Assembly (NCBI RefSeq): GCF_048541825.1
Contig: NZ_CP183332.1
Span: 3,534,001-3,598,000 of the forward strand
Length of the DNA stretch: 64,000 nucleotides
DNA from: Caulobacter sp048541825
GTDB taxonomy: Bacteria; Pseudomonadota; Alphaproteobacteria; Caulobacterales; Caulobacteraceae
Direction: 5' to 3'
Each line of letters starts with the position of its first letter. Within the stretch, counting starts at the first letter, position 1. Position numbers and translations under genes: made by a program. Positions 8,627-17,043 of the stretch are shown piece after piece. The notes beneath the pieces were generated by a model, which had not been told where the DNA came from, searched no databases, and saw nothing but the letters and a program-made list of their open reading frames with translations.

Positions 8627-9208
8627 TTAGCCGCAGTAGGCGGCGACAACGCCGGCACAAGGATCAAAAGCCGGTGGCACCACAACGGTAGCAGCTGGGG
8701 CCGCACCCGCGTCCGGCGCGGGCGAAGCAGCAGCCAAAAGGTTCGTCAAAACGCTGACAGCCGCAGCCGACGACGCCGTTGACGCCGTCGCGGTCGTAGT
8801 GACGCCCGCACTAGCAAGCCCGGTCGCGACGACCGGCGCAGCAGCTACAGTTGCCGCCAACTGGGGAGCAGCGCTGATTGCAACGGCCACAGCAACGCTT
8901 GCGCTGATCGTGTTGGAGGAAACTGCCGCCACAAGAGCGGTGGCAATCGCCGCAGCCGGGGCGCCCGTCGCTGACAGCGCGGCAGCAACCGCCGCTTGAA
9001 TAGCGGCCAACTTTTGGACCGCGGTCTTCGTGCTGAAAGTCGGATCTGCGGCGGCAGCCTTAGCAGCGGCGGCAATGGTTGCCTGAAGCTGGGCTGGCGT
9101 CGGGGCGGATGCGGCGGGCGGGGTTTGAGCCCAGGCCGAAGCCCCACCCATCGGGCCGGCGATGATCGCCAGACCCAGCACAATGGCGCTCGTGAGACGC
9201 GTTGACAT
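8627..9208 (-). CDS. Secreted alanine-rich protein, hypothetical
   Basis: A 193-residue protein with a signal peptide (residues 1-28, cleavage after SAWA) and then low-complexity sequence dominated by Ala, Thr, Val and Ser. The C-terminus, DPCAGVVAAYCG, has two cysteines that could form a disulphide. A heptad-like Ala/Val pattern from residues 40 to 150 suggests a long amphipathic or coiled helix rather than an enzyme. No family recognised. GGAAGG lies 5 bases before the ATG. Base composition and codon use match the neighbours. Its place just upstream of the capsule barrel gene suggests a surface or capsule-associated role, but the hairpin between them argues for separate transcription. Confidence 0.7.
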   Translation of the reverse strand: MSTRLTSAIVLGLAIIAGPMGGASAWAQTPPAASAPTPAQLQATIAAAAKAAAADPTFSTKTAVQKLAAIQAAVAAALSATGAPAAAIATALVAAVSSNTISASVAVAVAISAAPQLAATVAAAPVVATGLASAGVTTTATASTASSAAAVSVLTNLLAAASPAPDAGAAPAATVVVPPAFDPCAGVVAAYCG

Positions 9209-9247
9209 GGCGACCTTCCAAAAAAAATCGGTTAAGATTTGAAAAAC

Positions 9248-9273
9248 CTATACTGGTTAAAAAATCTATACTG
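9248..9273 (-). promoter_or_regulatory. Paired CAGTATAG direct repeats upstream of the alanine-rich gene
   Basis: Two exact copies of CAGTATAG (minus strand) lie at 9273-9266 and 9255-9248, 18 bases apart, in an AT-rich stretch 40-65 bases before the start codon. They may be two -10 elements (TATAGA, TATAGG) or a regulator site; I cannot decide between these. Confidence 0.4.
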
Positions 9274-9559
9274 CAAGAGCGAACAGAGCTCCAGCAACTT
9301 TTTGCAAGTCTAGGGCGAGACGGCCAAAGATGCGTGCATCTGCAGCCAGCCAGCCTTTTTTATGAGCGGAAATCAGCACTTGCGGTCACATCGTCGGCGA
9401 AGCACGAAGACTCCGCTGTGCGAAACCGCACAACAAGAGGCTCAACCGCTCCGATTATTCACGCATCAGGCGAGATCCACGGGCCTTGCGAATATTATCG
9501 GGCGCCCGAGCGACATAATTGCCACAGATTTGGCGGCCTGGCGGGGGACGCGACCCGAG

Positions 9560-9670
9560 TCACGGCCGGCGACGCTTGAGTTGCCGCAGAGCCCGCAGCA
9601 GGGGGCGCTCAATGCTGGGCCAGATCAGAAGGGCTATAAAGCCCAGGATGACAGTTGCGGCCAACAGCAC
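9560..9670 (-). CDS. Candidate 36-residue membrane peptide
   Basis: A GTG start at 9670 with AAGGGG eight bases upstream opens a frame encoding one hydrophobic helix (LLAATVILGFIALLIWPS, residues 2-19) and a strongly basic tail ending RQLKRRRP. An in-frame stop lies just upstream, so the frame cannot be longer. The helix-then-basic-tail layout is typical of small membrane proteins. There is no family match I recognise and no operon partner, so support is limited to start-site and composition. Confidence 0.35.
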   Translation of the reverse strand: MLLAATVILGFIALLIWPSIERPLLRALRQLKRRRP

Positions 9671-9863
9671 GAGATCAACCCCTTATTGCGGTCCGGGTAG
9701 CAGTCTTTCGTGACAATTAACCCTGCGCTCAAGCCTGACCCCGAAAGAGTCGCGACGACTCAACGCAACGCACATGCAGCACGCAGTTCAGGGGCCATTG
9801 CGGCGCACATTGGGCGTTTCACAACCAGCGCCGGACCCGGCGCCGGCCGGCGGGAGGCGAGAA

Positions 9864-9939
9864 TGGTGCCGCTTAGGTGACTCGAACACCTGACCCCATC
9901 ATTACGAATGATGTGCTCTACCAGCTGAGCTAAAGCGGC
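9864..9939 (-). tRNA. tRNA-Thr (anticodon CGT)
   Basis: A 76-base cloverleaf. The acceptor stem is GCCGCTT / AAGCGGC, the anticodon stem CATCA / TGATG with loop TTCGTAA gives anticodon CGT (codon ACG), the T-arm contains TTCGAGTC, and CCA is encoded. Confidence 0.95.
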
Positions 9940-9980
9940 CCACAGCGCGTTGGAGACGAGGCCCCGGCGCGAGGAGGCGA

Positions 9981-11516
9981 CTATTTAGCGGCGCGCGGGC
10001 CGCTTGCCAAGCGTCTACGTGAGACTGTGTTGCGACGCGGCGCCGGACCCTCGCCGGAAGGCTCGGAAAGCGGCGTGACGTCGAAGACGCCGGGATCGTC
10101 CGGGATCGGCATCAGAGGACCGCCGACCTCGGCCGCGCGGACGAACGGCGTCGATTCTACATAGGCCGAAGGCAGTTCGGGCAGGTCGCTCATGGTCCGC
10201 TCACGGCGTTCATGGCGCGGATGGATCAACTCGCCGGTCTCGGCGAAGCTGACGACCAGACGGGCCCAGTCCTCGCGGCCATAGGCGAAAGCGCGACCTT
10301 CAGGGTCGAGATCGGACCAGTCCGGCTCCTGCGGCGCAGCGCGGCCGCGGGCAATCCAGGCCCGGGCCTCGTCGGCCTCGCCATTGGCGAAGGCGACACG
10401 GGCCATCAGGCCGGCAAAGCGGGCCGTCGGGGCCTCGTCATCGAGCAGACGGGCTGCAGCGCGCGCGGCGACGGGATCGCCGCCCACCAGGCCGCTCTCG
10501 ACCCGCAGGATGCGGCTCTCGCGGGCATCGGGCTTCATCGCAGCAAGGGCGGCCAGACGCCCGGCCCGGACCTTGGGCGTCTCGCTGGTCTTCAGATCGC
10601 GATAGGCGAGCCAGAGGGCAGGATGCGGCGCGCTCTTCCAGGCGGTTTCGATCAGTTGCCCGGCCTTGGCGACCTTGCCATCGGCGGTCAGAAGGCGTGC
10701 CGCCATCACCGCGCCTGGCGCGAAGTCAGGCTTGAGCTTGACGGCCTGGAGCGCGAAATCGAGCGCCTGGCTGCGCTTGCGCGGATCGTCAGAGCCTTCA
10801 AGGCTGGCGGCCGAGGCGGCCAGAAGGGCGGCGCGCGCCCGTTCGGCGACGACGGGCGGCACGATCTTGCGGTCCAGGGCGGCCTGGGCCAGATCCAGCG
10901 CCGACGCCCAGTCGCCCGCCTCGAGCCGGGATTCCAGCAGAGCCCGCCAGGCCCAGCGCGCGGTGCGGGCCAGGCCGAAGGCGGTTTCGGCGTGGCGCAC
11001 GGCGGTCTGCCTGTCGCCCTCGGCCAGGGCGGTCTGCATCAGGCCGCGCAGGCCGGCCAGCCGCATCTCCGGGAAGCCCAGCATGGCGTTGTAGGCGGCC
11101 TTGGCGGCCACATGGTCGCCGGCGGCCTCGGCCGCCTGGGCAGCCAGCACGCGCACAAGGGCGGGCGTGTCCTCGGCGAGGTCCGCCGCCTTCTGCGCCA
11201 GCCTTCGGGCCTCGGAGCCGTCGCCTGCGGCCACGGCGAGGAAGCCGCGCGACAGAGCCTCGACACCCTGCTGGCGCTTGCTTTCCGCGCGGGCGCGCGC
11301 GGCGCGGCGCGGGGCCTCGACCACCCAGATCAGGCCGCGCCACAGAATGGTGGCCAGCAGCGCGGAAAACAGGGTGAGCAGCGCGGCCGCAGCGGCGGTC
11401 ATCTCGACCCGCCAGCCCATCCAGTCGAGATGGGCGCGGCCGGGCTCACCCATCAGGGCCAGACTCGCGACGGCGACCGCCGCCACCAGGAACAGGATGA
11501 AGGACGCGCGGATCAT
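9981..11516 (-). CDS. hemY: HemY-like membrane protein of the heme operon
   Basis: A 511-residue protein with two N-terminal membrane helices (about residues 5-25 and 40-62), followed by an arginine-rich linker and alanine-rich helical repeats resembling TPRs up to about residue 400. The HemY_N domain is the conserved part. This is the proteobacterial HemY of unknown role, not protoporphyrinogen oxidase. The C-terminal 100 residues are proline rich and probably disordered. Its ATG overlaps the upstream stop by four bases (ATGA), so it is translationally coupled to the mitofilin-like gene in a hemC-hemD-mitofilin-hemY operon. Confidence 0.85.
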   Translation of the reverse strand: MIRASFILFLVAAVAVASLALMGEPGRAHLDWMGWRVEMTAAAAALLTLFSALLATILWRGLIWVVEAPRRAARARAESKRQQGVEALSRGFLAVAAGDGSEARRLAQKAADLAEDTPALVRVLAAQAAEAAGDHVAAKAAYNAMLGFPEMRLAGLRGLMQTALAEGDRQTAVRHAETAFGLARTARWAWRALLESRLEAGDWASALDLAQAALDRKIVPPVVAERARAALLAASAASLEGSDDPRKRSQALDFALQAVKLKPDFAPGAVMAARLLTADGKVAKAGQLIETAWKSAPHPALWLAYRDLKTSETPKVRAGRLAALAAMKPDARESRILRVESGLVGGDPVAARAAARLLDDEAPTARFAGLMARVAFANGEADEARAWIARGRAAPQEPDWSDLDPEGRAFAYGREDWARLVVSFAETGELIHPRHERRERTMSDLPELPSAYVESTPFVRAAEVGGPLMPIPDDPGVFDVTPLSEPSGEGPAPRRNTVSRRRLASGPRAAK

Positions 11517-12412
11517 GGCGCGGCCCGCGAAACCTGGGCCAGGGCGGCCAGGGCATCGGCGCGGATGGCGGACACGTGGCGATCGACCTCGACACGGCGC
11601 TCGGCCGAAGCCAGCCAGGGGGCCAGGACCAGACGCGCCGGATCGGGAAGCGTGTCCAGCGTCCGGATCGCGCTCTCGACATCGCCCTCATCCAGCAGGC
11701 GCTGGGCGCGCGCCAGCTTGGCGTCGGGCGTCGTTCCGCCCGTCGAACTGACCTGACGGATCGAGACGATGCCGGCCAGAGCGTAGCGAATGCGGGCCAG
11801 CAGGCCGGCCTCCTGGCCCGGATCACGGGCGGCGGTCGCAGCGCGGCCGGCCAGGGTTTCGAATTCAGCGGCCAGACCGGCTCGGGTCGGAGCGCCCGTC
11901 TGGGCCAGGCGAGACAGGGCCCGCAGGTCGGGCGACATTGGCAACACGCGGCCAAGACTGGCCAGCTCCTCATCGAACGGGCCCGAGGTCTGGGCCGCGT
12001 CCGCCAGGGAGGCGGCGGCCAGCGAAGCCGCAGCGGCGTCCAGGACCCCCTTCTGGCCGGCTTCCAGAGCGGCGAGACGGGCCTCGAGGCGTTCGATCTC
12101 GACGGCGGCGCCCGCCAGGGTCGGCGCGGCGGTCTCGACCGGAAGCGGCGAGCCGACCGGCAAGCGCGCGGACGGCGGCGTGACGCTGGGCGTGACGCGA
12201 ATCTGGCTGTCGGCGGAACCCTTCACGGGAAACCAGGTCGGCCCGTACCGGGTGACCATGGCGCCCAGGATCACGCAGGACACGCATAGGGCGATCATCG
12301 CCCAGAAGCCTGCGCCCAGCAGCGGGCGGCGGCGGGCGTACAGCGCGGGATCGCTGGGCGTGATGATTTCAGCGGGATCTGGAGCGGCGTTCATATCCCA
12401 TTCGTGCCCCAC
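11513..12412 (-). CDS. Mitofilin/Mic60-like membrane protein
   Basis: A 299-residue protein. One membrane helix lies at about residues 33-52, then a proline-rich linker, a short coiled coil (VEIERLEARLAALEAG), and a C-terminal helical domain with the pattern ARAQRLLDEGDVESAIRTLD typical of the mitofilin signature. Alphaproteobacterial Mic60 homologues, proposed ancestors of the mitochondrial cristae organiser, are known to sit beside hemD and hemY as here. GTG at 12412 is the longest start; ATG at 12394 gives a protein six residues shorter and is also plausible. It starts 24 bases after hemD. Confidence 0.75.
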   Translation of the reverse strand: MGHEWDMNAAPDPAEIITPSDPALYARRRPLLGAGFWAMIALCVSCVILGAMVTRYGPTWFPVKGSADSQIRVTPSVTPPSARLPVGSPLPVETAAPTLAGAAVEIERLEARLAALEAGQKGVLDAAAASLAAASLADAAQTSGPFDEELASLGRVLPMSPDLRALSRLAQTGAPTRAGLAAEFETLAGRAATAARDPGQEAGLLARIRYALAGIVSIRQVSSTGGTTPDAKLARAQRLLDEGDVESAIRTLDTLPDPARLVLAPWLASAERRVEVDRHVSAIRADALAALAQVSRAAP

Positions 12413-12436
12413 GCCGCACCGCCGCGCAATGTGCAG

Positions 12437-13132
12437 CTATCGCCCAAGCAGATTGAGCAGGTCAGATTCACGGGGTCGAGGCGCAAAGGCCACAGAGCCT
12501 ATGCGGCCCGCGCGGTGCGCCGCCAGCAGCGGTTGCGCCACGGCCGGCGACAGGCACAGGGCCTGGAGAGCGGGCGCGGGCGCATGGTGGAGAAGATCGG
12601 CCAGCCCTCGCGCGGCGCGGGGAGACTGCAGCAGCACGGCCTCGAGCCCGGCCAGTTGCCCCAGGGTCTCCGGCGCGGGCGGGCGGTCGATCGCGGCATA
12701 GACAGCCAGACTCCGCGCCACGACCCCCGCACGGGTCAGCAGCGCCGGCAGGTCAGCGGCGGGCTCGCGGGCGCCGACCGCCAGAACAGGGCCTGGGCAG
12801 GTTCGCGCGATCAGCGCGGCCAGCGCCTCGACATCGCCGTCGGCGCTGAAAGGTTCGGCGAACCCCGCCGCCCGGGCCGCGCGGGCTGTCGCATCGCCCA
12901 CGGCGAACACCGGAAGGTCGCGCGCGGAGGTCAGGCGCGCGAAGGCCTCGACGCCGTTGGCGCTGGTGAAGGCGAGCGCCCCGATACCGGCTAGGTCCAC
13001 TGCCGGCGCGAGAAACCGGATCTCCAGCAGGGGATCGACGAGCGCCTCATAGCCCAGGGCCTCGACGCGGCGGGCGGTCGCCTCGGCGCCGGGGCGGGCG
13101 CGGGTGATCCAGACCGTGCCGCCCCTGCGCAT
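12437..13132 (-). CDS. hemD: Uroporphyrinogen-III synthase
   Basis: A 231-residue cytoplasmic enzyme that cyclises hydroxymethylbilane with inversion of ring D. Evidence: N-terminal WITRARPGAEATARRVEALG, then ALAFTSANGVEAFA near residue 53, the inter-domain VFAVGDATARAARAAGF near 75, and the C-terminal half with LQSPRAARGLADLL. The HemD family is poorly conserved, but these positions fit, and it starts three bases after hemC. Confidence 0.92.
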   Translation of the reverse strand: MRRGGTVWITRARPGAEATARRVEALGYEALVDPLLEIRFLAPAVDLAGIGALAFTSANGVEAFARLTSARDLPVFAVGDATARAARAAGFAEPFSADGDVEALAALIARTCPGPVLAVGAREPAADLPALLTRAGVVARSLAVYAAIDRPPAPETLGQLAGLEAVLLQSPRAARGLADLLHHAPAPALQALCLSPAVAQPLLAAHRAGRIGSVAFAPRPRESDLLNLLGR

Positions 13133-13135
13133 CGC

Positions 13136-14092
13136 CTAGTCCGGCAGGATCAGGGCGTCGCCGCCCTCGGCCCGCACGGCCGCGCCCAGAGCCAGGCCCA
13201 GCGCACGAGCGGCCGCGACATCGTCGGCCCCATCGAGCGTGACCTCGCCCTCGCGCCGAAACCGCTGCACGCCGTCGGGCGTCAGGGCCTCGACGATCAT
13301 CGACAGACGCTGGCCATCCAGGACGGCGTAGGCGCCGATGGCGGTGCGGCAAGAGCCCTCGAGGGCGAAGAGCGCGCCGCGCTCGGCGGAGACGCAGATC
13401 GTGGTGGGACGGCAGCGGACGGCGTCGAGCCAGCCGGCGTTCACATCTTCAAGGCGCGTCTCGATGACCAGGGCCCCCTGGCCCGGCGCCGGCGGACAGG
13501 CGATCGGGTCGAGCCAGCTCTTGGGCAGGTGGCCCAGGCCAAGACGGTTCAGGCCCGATTGCGCCAGCAGGATGGCGTCGGCCTCGCCGCGTTCCAGTTT
13601 GGCCAGGCGGGTGTCGACATTGCCGCGCAGCATGACGATCTCAAGGTCTGGGCGCACATGCAGGGCCTGGGCCTGACGACGCAAAGACGCCGTGCCCAGG
13701 CGCGCGCCGTGCGGCAGGTCTTCCAGTCGATCGCAGAGGTGGCTGATAAAGGCGTCGCGGGGGTCCTCGCGCTCGGGCGTAGCCGCCAGGATCAGGCCCG
13801 GCGGCAGTTCGGCCGGCATGTCCTTCAGCGAGTGGATGGCGCAGTCGATGCGGCCGTCCAGCAGGGCTTCCTCGATTTCCTTGGTGAACAGGCCCTTGCC
13901 GCCGATCTCCATCAGGCGGCGATCCTGGATGCGGTCGCCGGTGGTGACGATCGGGATCAGGGGCGCATAGGCCTCTTCCTCACCGGGCGACCCGCCGAGC
14001 GCGGCGGCGATCCGCGCCTGCATGAGACCGGACTGGGCCAGGGACAGCTTGGAGCCACGGGCGCCAATACGGATGGGAGGTTGCCGGGACAC
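13136..14092 (-). CDS. hemC: Porphobilinogen deaminase (hydroxymethylbilane synthase)
   Basis: A 318-residue enzyme that joins four porphobilinogens into hydroxymethylbilane. It begins with PIRIGARGSKLSLAQSGLMQ, has the cofactor-binding loop DMPAELPPGL and the substrate region MLRGNVDTRLAKLERGE, and holds the dipyrromethane-attaching cysteine in LEGSCRTAIG. GTG at 14092 is chosen because the frame continues upstream only as antisense of tsaD; family length of about 310 residues agrees. It diverges from tsaD with 73 bases between starts. Confidence 0.96.
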   Translation of the reverse strand: MSRQPPIRIGARGSKLSLAQSGLMQARIAAALGGSPGEEEAYAPLIPIVTTGDRIQDRRLMEIGGKGLFTKEIEEALLDGRIDCAIHSLKDMPAELPPGLILAATPEREDPRDAFISHLCDRLEDLPHGARLGTASLRRQAQALHVRPDLEIVMLRGNVDTRLAKLERGEADAILLAQSGLNRLGLGHLPKSWLDPIACPPAPGQGALVIETRLEDVNAGWLDAVRCRPTTICVSAERGALFALEGSCRTAIGAYAVLDGQRLSMIVEALTPDGVQRFRREGEVTLDGADDVAAARALGLALGAAVRAEGGDALILPD

Positions 14093-14165
14093 GGTCTGAA
14101 CGTTACCTGCGGAGACAAGATTGAAGCCATCGCTGCTACAGGAGCGGCGGGAACCCCGCAACCGA

Positions 14166-15269
14166 ATGCCAAATTCCACGACCCGCGGCCTGACGATCCT
14201 TGGCCTGGAGACCAGCTGCGACGAGACCGCGGCCTCGGTCGTGCGCCGCGCGGACGACGGAACGGTCGCGGTGCTGTCCTCGATCATCGGCACCCAGTTC
14301 GAACAACACGCCCCGTTCGGCGGCGTCGTGCCCGAGATCGCCGCCCGCGCCCATGTCGAGGCGATCGACGCCATCACCGCCGAGGCCATGCGCGCGGCCG
14401 GCATCGGCTTCGATCAGATCGACGGCGTCGCCGCCACGGCCGGTCCCGGCCTGGTGGGCGGCGTGATGGTCGGGCTGGCCTTCGGCAAGGCCGTGGCCCT
14501 GGCCCGCAACATACCCCTGGTGGCGGTCAATCATCTGGAGGGCCATGCGGTCTCGGCCCGGCTGGGGGCCGACATTCCCTATCCCTTCCTGCTGCTGCTG
14601 GTCTCGGGCGGCCACTGCCAGTTGCTGGAGGTCGCCGGTGTCGGGGCCTGCACCCGCCTGGGCACCACCATCGACGATGCGGCCGGCGAGGCTTTCGACA
14701 AGATCGCCAAGTCCCTGGGCCTGCCCTATCCGGGCGGTCCGGCGCTGGAGAAGCTCGCCGCCACCGGCGACGGCTCCAAGTTCAAGCTGCCGCGCGCCCT
14801 GTTGGGCCGCAAGGATTGCGACTTCTCGTTCTCGGGCCTGAAAACTGCTGCGGCACGCCAGGCCGAGAAGATCACCGACGCGCAATCGCGCGCCGATCTG
14901 GCCGCCGCTGTGCAGGCCGCCATCGCCCGTCAGCTGTCGGAACGCACCGACCGGGCGATGAAGCTTTACAAAGCGAGCCATCCCGATCAGCCGCTGCGCT
15001 TCGTGGTGGCCGGCGGCGTCGCGGCCAATGGCGCGGTCAAGGCGGCGCTACGCAGGAACTGCGACGACAACGGCTATTCGTTCGACGCCCCGCCGCTGGT
15101 CTATTGCACCGACAACGCCGCGATGATCGCCCTGGCCGGCGCCGAGCGGCTGGCTTTGGGGATTTCAGACGATCTCGACGCCGTCGCCCGTCCGCGTTGG
15201 CCCCTGGACGAGGCGGCGGCGTTATCCAATCCGAGCAACAGTTTCGGTCGCAAGGGAGCCAAGGCATGA
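14166..15269 (+). CDS. tsaD: tRNA N6-threonylcarbamoyladenosine synthase subunit TsaD
   Basis: A 367-residue cytoplasmic ASKHA-fold protein that, with TsaB/TsaE, places threonylcarbamoyl on A37 of ANN-decoding tRNAs. The N-terminal nucleotide-binding motif GLETSCDET (about residue 13) and the metal-binding histidines in HLEGHAVSAR (about 123-132) are both present; SGGHCQL and FSFSGLKTA follow. ATG at 14166 starts next to the conserved N-terminus. Its stop overlaps the gpsA start (ATGA), so the pair is coupled. Confidence 0.97.
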   Translation: MPNSTTRGLTILGLETSCDETAASVVRRADDGTVAVLSSIIGTQFEQHAPFGGVVPEIAARAHVEAIDAITAEAMRAAGIGFDQIDGVAATAGPGLVGGVMVGLAFGKAVALARNIPLVAVNHLEGHAVSARLGADIPYPFLLLLVSGGHCQLLEVAGVGACTRLGTTIDDAAGEAFDKIAKSLGLPYPGGPALEKLAATGDGSKFKLPRALLGRKDCDFSFSGLKTAAARQAEKITDAQSRADLAAAVQAAIARQLSERTDRAMKLYKASHPDQPLRFVVAGGVAANGAVKAALRRNCDDNGYSFDAPPLVYCTDNAAMIALAGAERLALGISDDLDAVARPRWPLDEAAALSNPSNSFGRKGAKA

Positions 15270-16264
15270 CCACGTTCAGACACGCCGGCGTCATCGGCGC
15301 GGGCGCCTGGGGCACCGCCCTGGCCCAGGTCTGCGCCCGGGCCGGTCTGCAGGTCACGCTGCAGGCCCGCGAGGCCGAGGTCGTCGAAAGCATCGCGGCC
15401 AAGCGCGAGAACAGCCTGTTCCTGCCCGGCGTCGCCCTCGAACCCGAGATCGCCGCCATCGCCGACATGGCCAGCCTGGCGTCCTGCGACCTGATCCTGG
15501 CCGTCGCCCCGGCCCAGCACCTGCGCTCGGCTCTCAAGGCCTTGGCTCCGCACCTGCGCCACGGCGTTCCGGTGGTGCTGTGCGCCAAGGGCGTCGAGCA
15601 GGGCACGCTGAAACTGATGACCGAGGTCGCCGCCGAGGCCCTGCCGGGCGCGCCTCTGGCCGTGCTGTCGGGGCCAAGCTTCGCTGGCGAGGTGGCCCGC
15701 AACCTGCCGACCGCCGTCACACTGGCCTGCGAGGACGAAGCGCTGGGCCGCGCCATCGCCGAGGCCATCGCCACCCCCACCTTCCGCCCCTATATCGCCG
15801 CCGACATGATCGGGGCCGAGGCCGGCGGGGCGGTCAAAAACGTGCTGGCCATCGCCTGCGGCATCGTCGAGGGCAAAGGTCTTGGCCGCAGCGCCCACGC
15901 CGCCCTGATTACCCGGGGCTTCGCCGAACTGACGCGTCTGGCTATGGCCCTGGGGGCCAAGGCCGAGACCGTGGCCGGCCTGTGCGGCCTGGGCGACCTG
16001 GTCCTGACCTGCTCCAGCCCGCAATCGCGCAACATGAGCGTCGGCCTGGCCCTGGGTAGCGGCATGACCTTGGCGCAAGCCCTGGCCGGCAAGCTGTCGG
16101 TGGCCGAAGGCGTCGCCTCGGCCCCGGCCGTTCGCGACCTTGCTGCACGCCTGGGGGTCGAGATGCCGATCTGCCAGGCCGTCGCCGCCATCCTGGCGGG
16201 CGAGGCGCAGGTCGACGCTGCCATCGCGGGACTGCTGTCCCGTCCCCTGAAATCCGAAGCCTGA
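15266..16264 (+). CDS. gpsA: Glycerol-3-phosphate dehydrogenase [NAD(P)+]
   Basis: A 332-residue cytoplasmic enzyme making sn-glycerol-3-phosphate for phospholipids. The Rossmann motif GAGAWGTALAQ starts at residue 10. LSGPSFAGEV and the catalytic-lysine motif AVKNVLAIACGIVEG follow, and the C-terminal helical domain has LCGLGDLVLTCSS. ATG at 15266 overlaps the tsaD stop; the frame stays open far upstream only as shadow. Confidence 0.97.
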   Translation: MTTFRHAGVIGAGAWGTALAQVCARAGLQVTLQAREAEVVESIAAKRENSLFLPGVALEPEIAAIADMASLASCDLILAVAPAQHLRSALKALAPHLRHGVPVVLCAKGVEQGTLKLMTEVAAEALPGAPLAVLSGPSFAGEVARNLPTAVTLACEDEALGRAIAEAIATPTFRPYIAADMIGAEAGGAVKNVLAIACGIVEGKGLGRSAHAALITRGFAELTRLAMALGAKAETVAGLCGLGDLVLTCSSPQSRNMSVGLALGSGMTLAQALAGKLSVAEGVASAPAVRDLAARLGVEMPICQAVAAILAGEAQVDAAIAGLLSRPLKSEA

Positions 16265-16276
16265 CAGGACCGTCCC

Positions 16277-16558
16277 ATGCCCCTCTTCGCCATCACCTGC
16301 ACGGACAAGCCCGGCGCCCTCGAGACGCGTCTGGCCACCCGCCCCGCCCATCTCGACTATCTGAAGACGTCGACCGGCCTGAAGCTGGCCGGCGCCCTGC
16401 AGGGCGAGGACGGCAATCCGGTGGGCTCGCTGCTGATCGTCGAGGCCGACGACCTGGCCGCCGCCCAGGCCCAGGCTGACAACGACCCCTTTACCGCCGC
16501 CGGCGTGTTCGAGAGCGTCGAGGTCCGTCCCTGGCGCCTGGCGATCGGCGAGTTGTAG
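16277..16558 (+). CDS. YciI-like small protein
   Basis: A 93-residue ferredoxin-fold protein of the YCII family (PF03795). The motif RPAHLDYLKT and the residues around EADDLAAAQAQADNDPFTAAG and VRPWRLAIGEL are typical. Members bind small ligands or act as minor enzymes; the function of this one is unknown. It begins 12 bases after gpsA and precedes the Rieske-type gene, suggesting one transcript. Confidence 0.85.
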   Translation: MPLFAITCTDKPGALETRLATRPAHLDYLKTSTGLKLAGALQGEDGNPVGSLLIVEADDLAAAQAQADNDPFTAAGVFESVEVRPWRLAIGEL

Positions 16559-16567
16559 CGGCTCAGC

Positions 16568-16933
16568 GTGCAAGCCGACCCCGACAACAGGGCTCGCCCG
16601 GCCGCCGGAACCCTGCTCTGCGCCCTGGACGAGATCCCCTCGCCCGGCGCCCGGGGCTTCAGGTTTCGTGACGGCGAGGCGATGTTCGCCGGCTTTGTCG
16701 TCCGACAGGGTGAGACGGTGTTCGGCTATGTCGACAGCTGTCCGCATGCCGGCTGGCCCATGGCGGGCTTCGCCGGTCGATATCTGACCCGCGACAACGA
16801 CCTGATCCTGTGCGGCGGCCATGCGGCCCTGTTCCGCATCGAAGACGGCGTCTGCCTCGCCGGTCCCTGCCCGGGCCAGATCCTGACGCCTTGGCCGGTA
16901 AGGATCCAGGCGGGCGAGGTGCGTACTACCTGA
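16568..16933 (+). CDS. Rieske [2Fe-2S] ferredoxin-like protein
   Basis: A 121-residue single-domain Rieske protein. The cluster-binding pairs are visible: Cys-X-His in SCPHAGWP and Cys-X2-His in LCGGHAALF, separated by 19 residues; the C-terminal CLAGPCPGQILTPWPV follows the cluster loop as in Rieske ferredoxins. There is no signal or membrane segment, so it is likely a soluble electron carrier. GTG at 16568 lies 9 bases after the YciI-like stop. Its redox partner is not in the window. Confidence 0.88.
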   Translation: MQADPDNRARPAAGTLLCALDEIPSPGARGFRFRDGEAMFAGFVVRQGETVFGYVDSCPHAGWPMAGFAGRYLTRDNDLILCGGHAALFRIEDGVCLAGPCPGQILTPWPVRIQAGEVRTT

Positions 16934-17043
16934 CCGCGCGACGTTTTGTCGCCGCGCCGCCACGGTAGAGTTAAGACCCGTTAGACATGTCGTCGCCATG
17001 ATCTGACCCTGCGGAAGCGATTTCTGATGGGAGAGACGGGCAG

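Larger units (their letters stand above)
9209..9863. other. Intergenic region between alanine-rich gene and tRNA-Thr
   Basis: About 650 bases. The left end is AT-rich and holds the promoter repeats described separately. The middle holds a weak candidate small gene (9560-9670, minus). The rest shows no reading frame with a convincing start site and no repeat that I can see. Confidence 0.6.

Noticed and set aside
10212..11756. 514-codon open frame antisense to hemY
   Set aside because: The hemY frame has domain and operon support; this one has neither.
14093..14404. 104-residue N-terminal extension of hemC
   Set aside because: It is antisense to tsaD and has no similarity to porphobilinogen deaminase; GTG at 14092 fits the family.
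13529..15265. Long upstream extension of gpsA
   Set aside because: It runs antisense to hemC and out of frame over tsaD. The true gpsA start at 15266 overlaps the tsaD stop and matches the family N-terminus.
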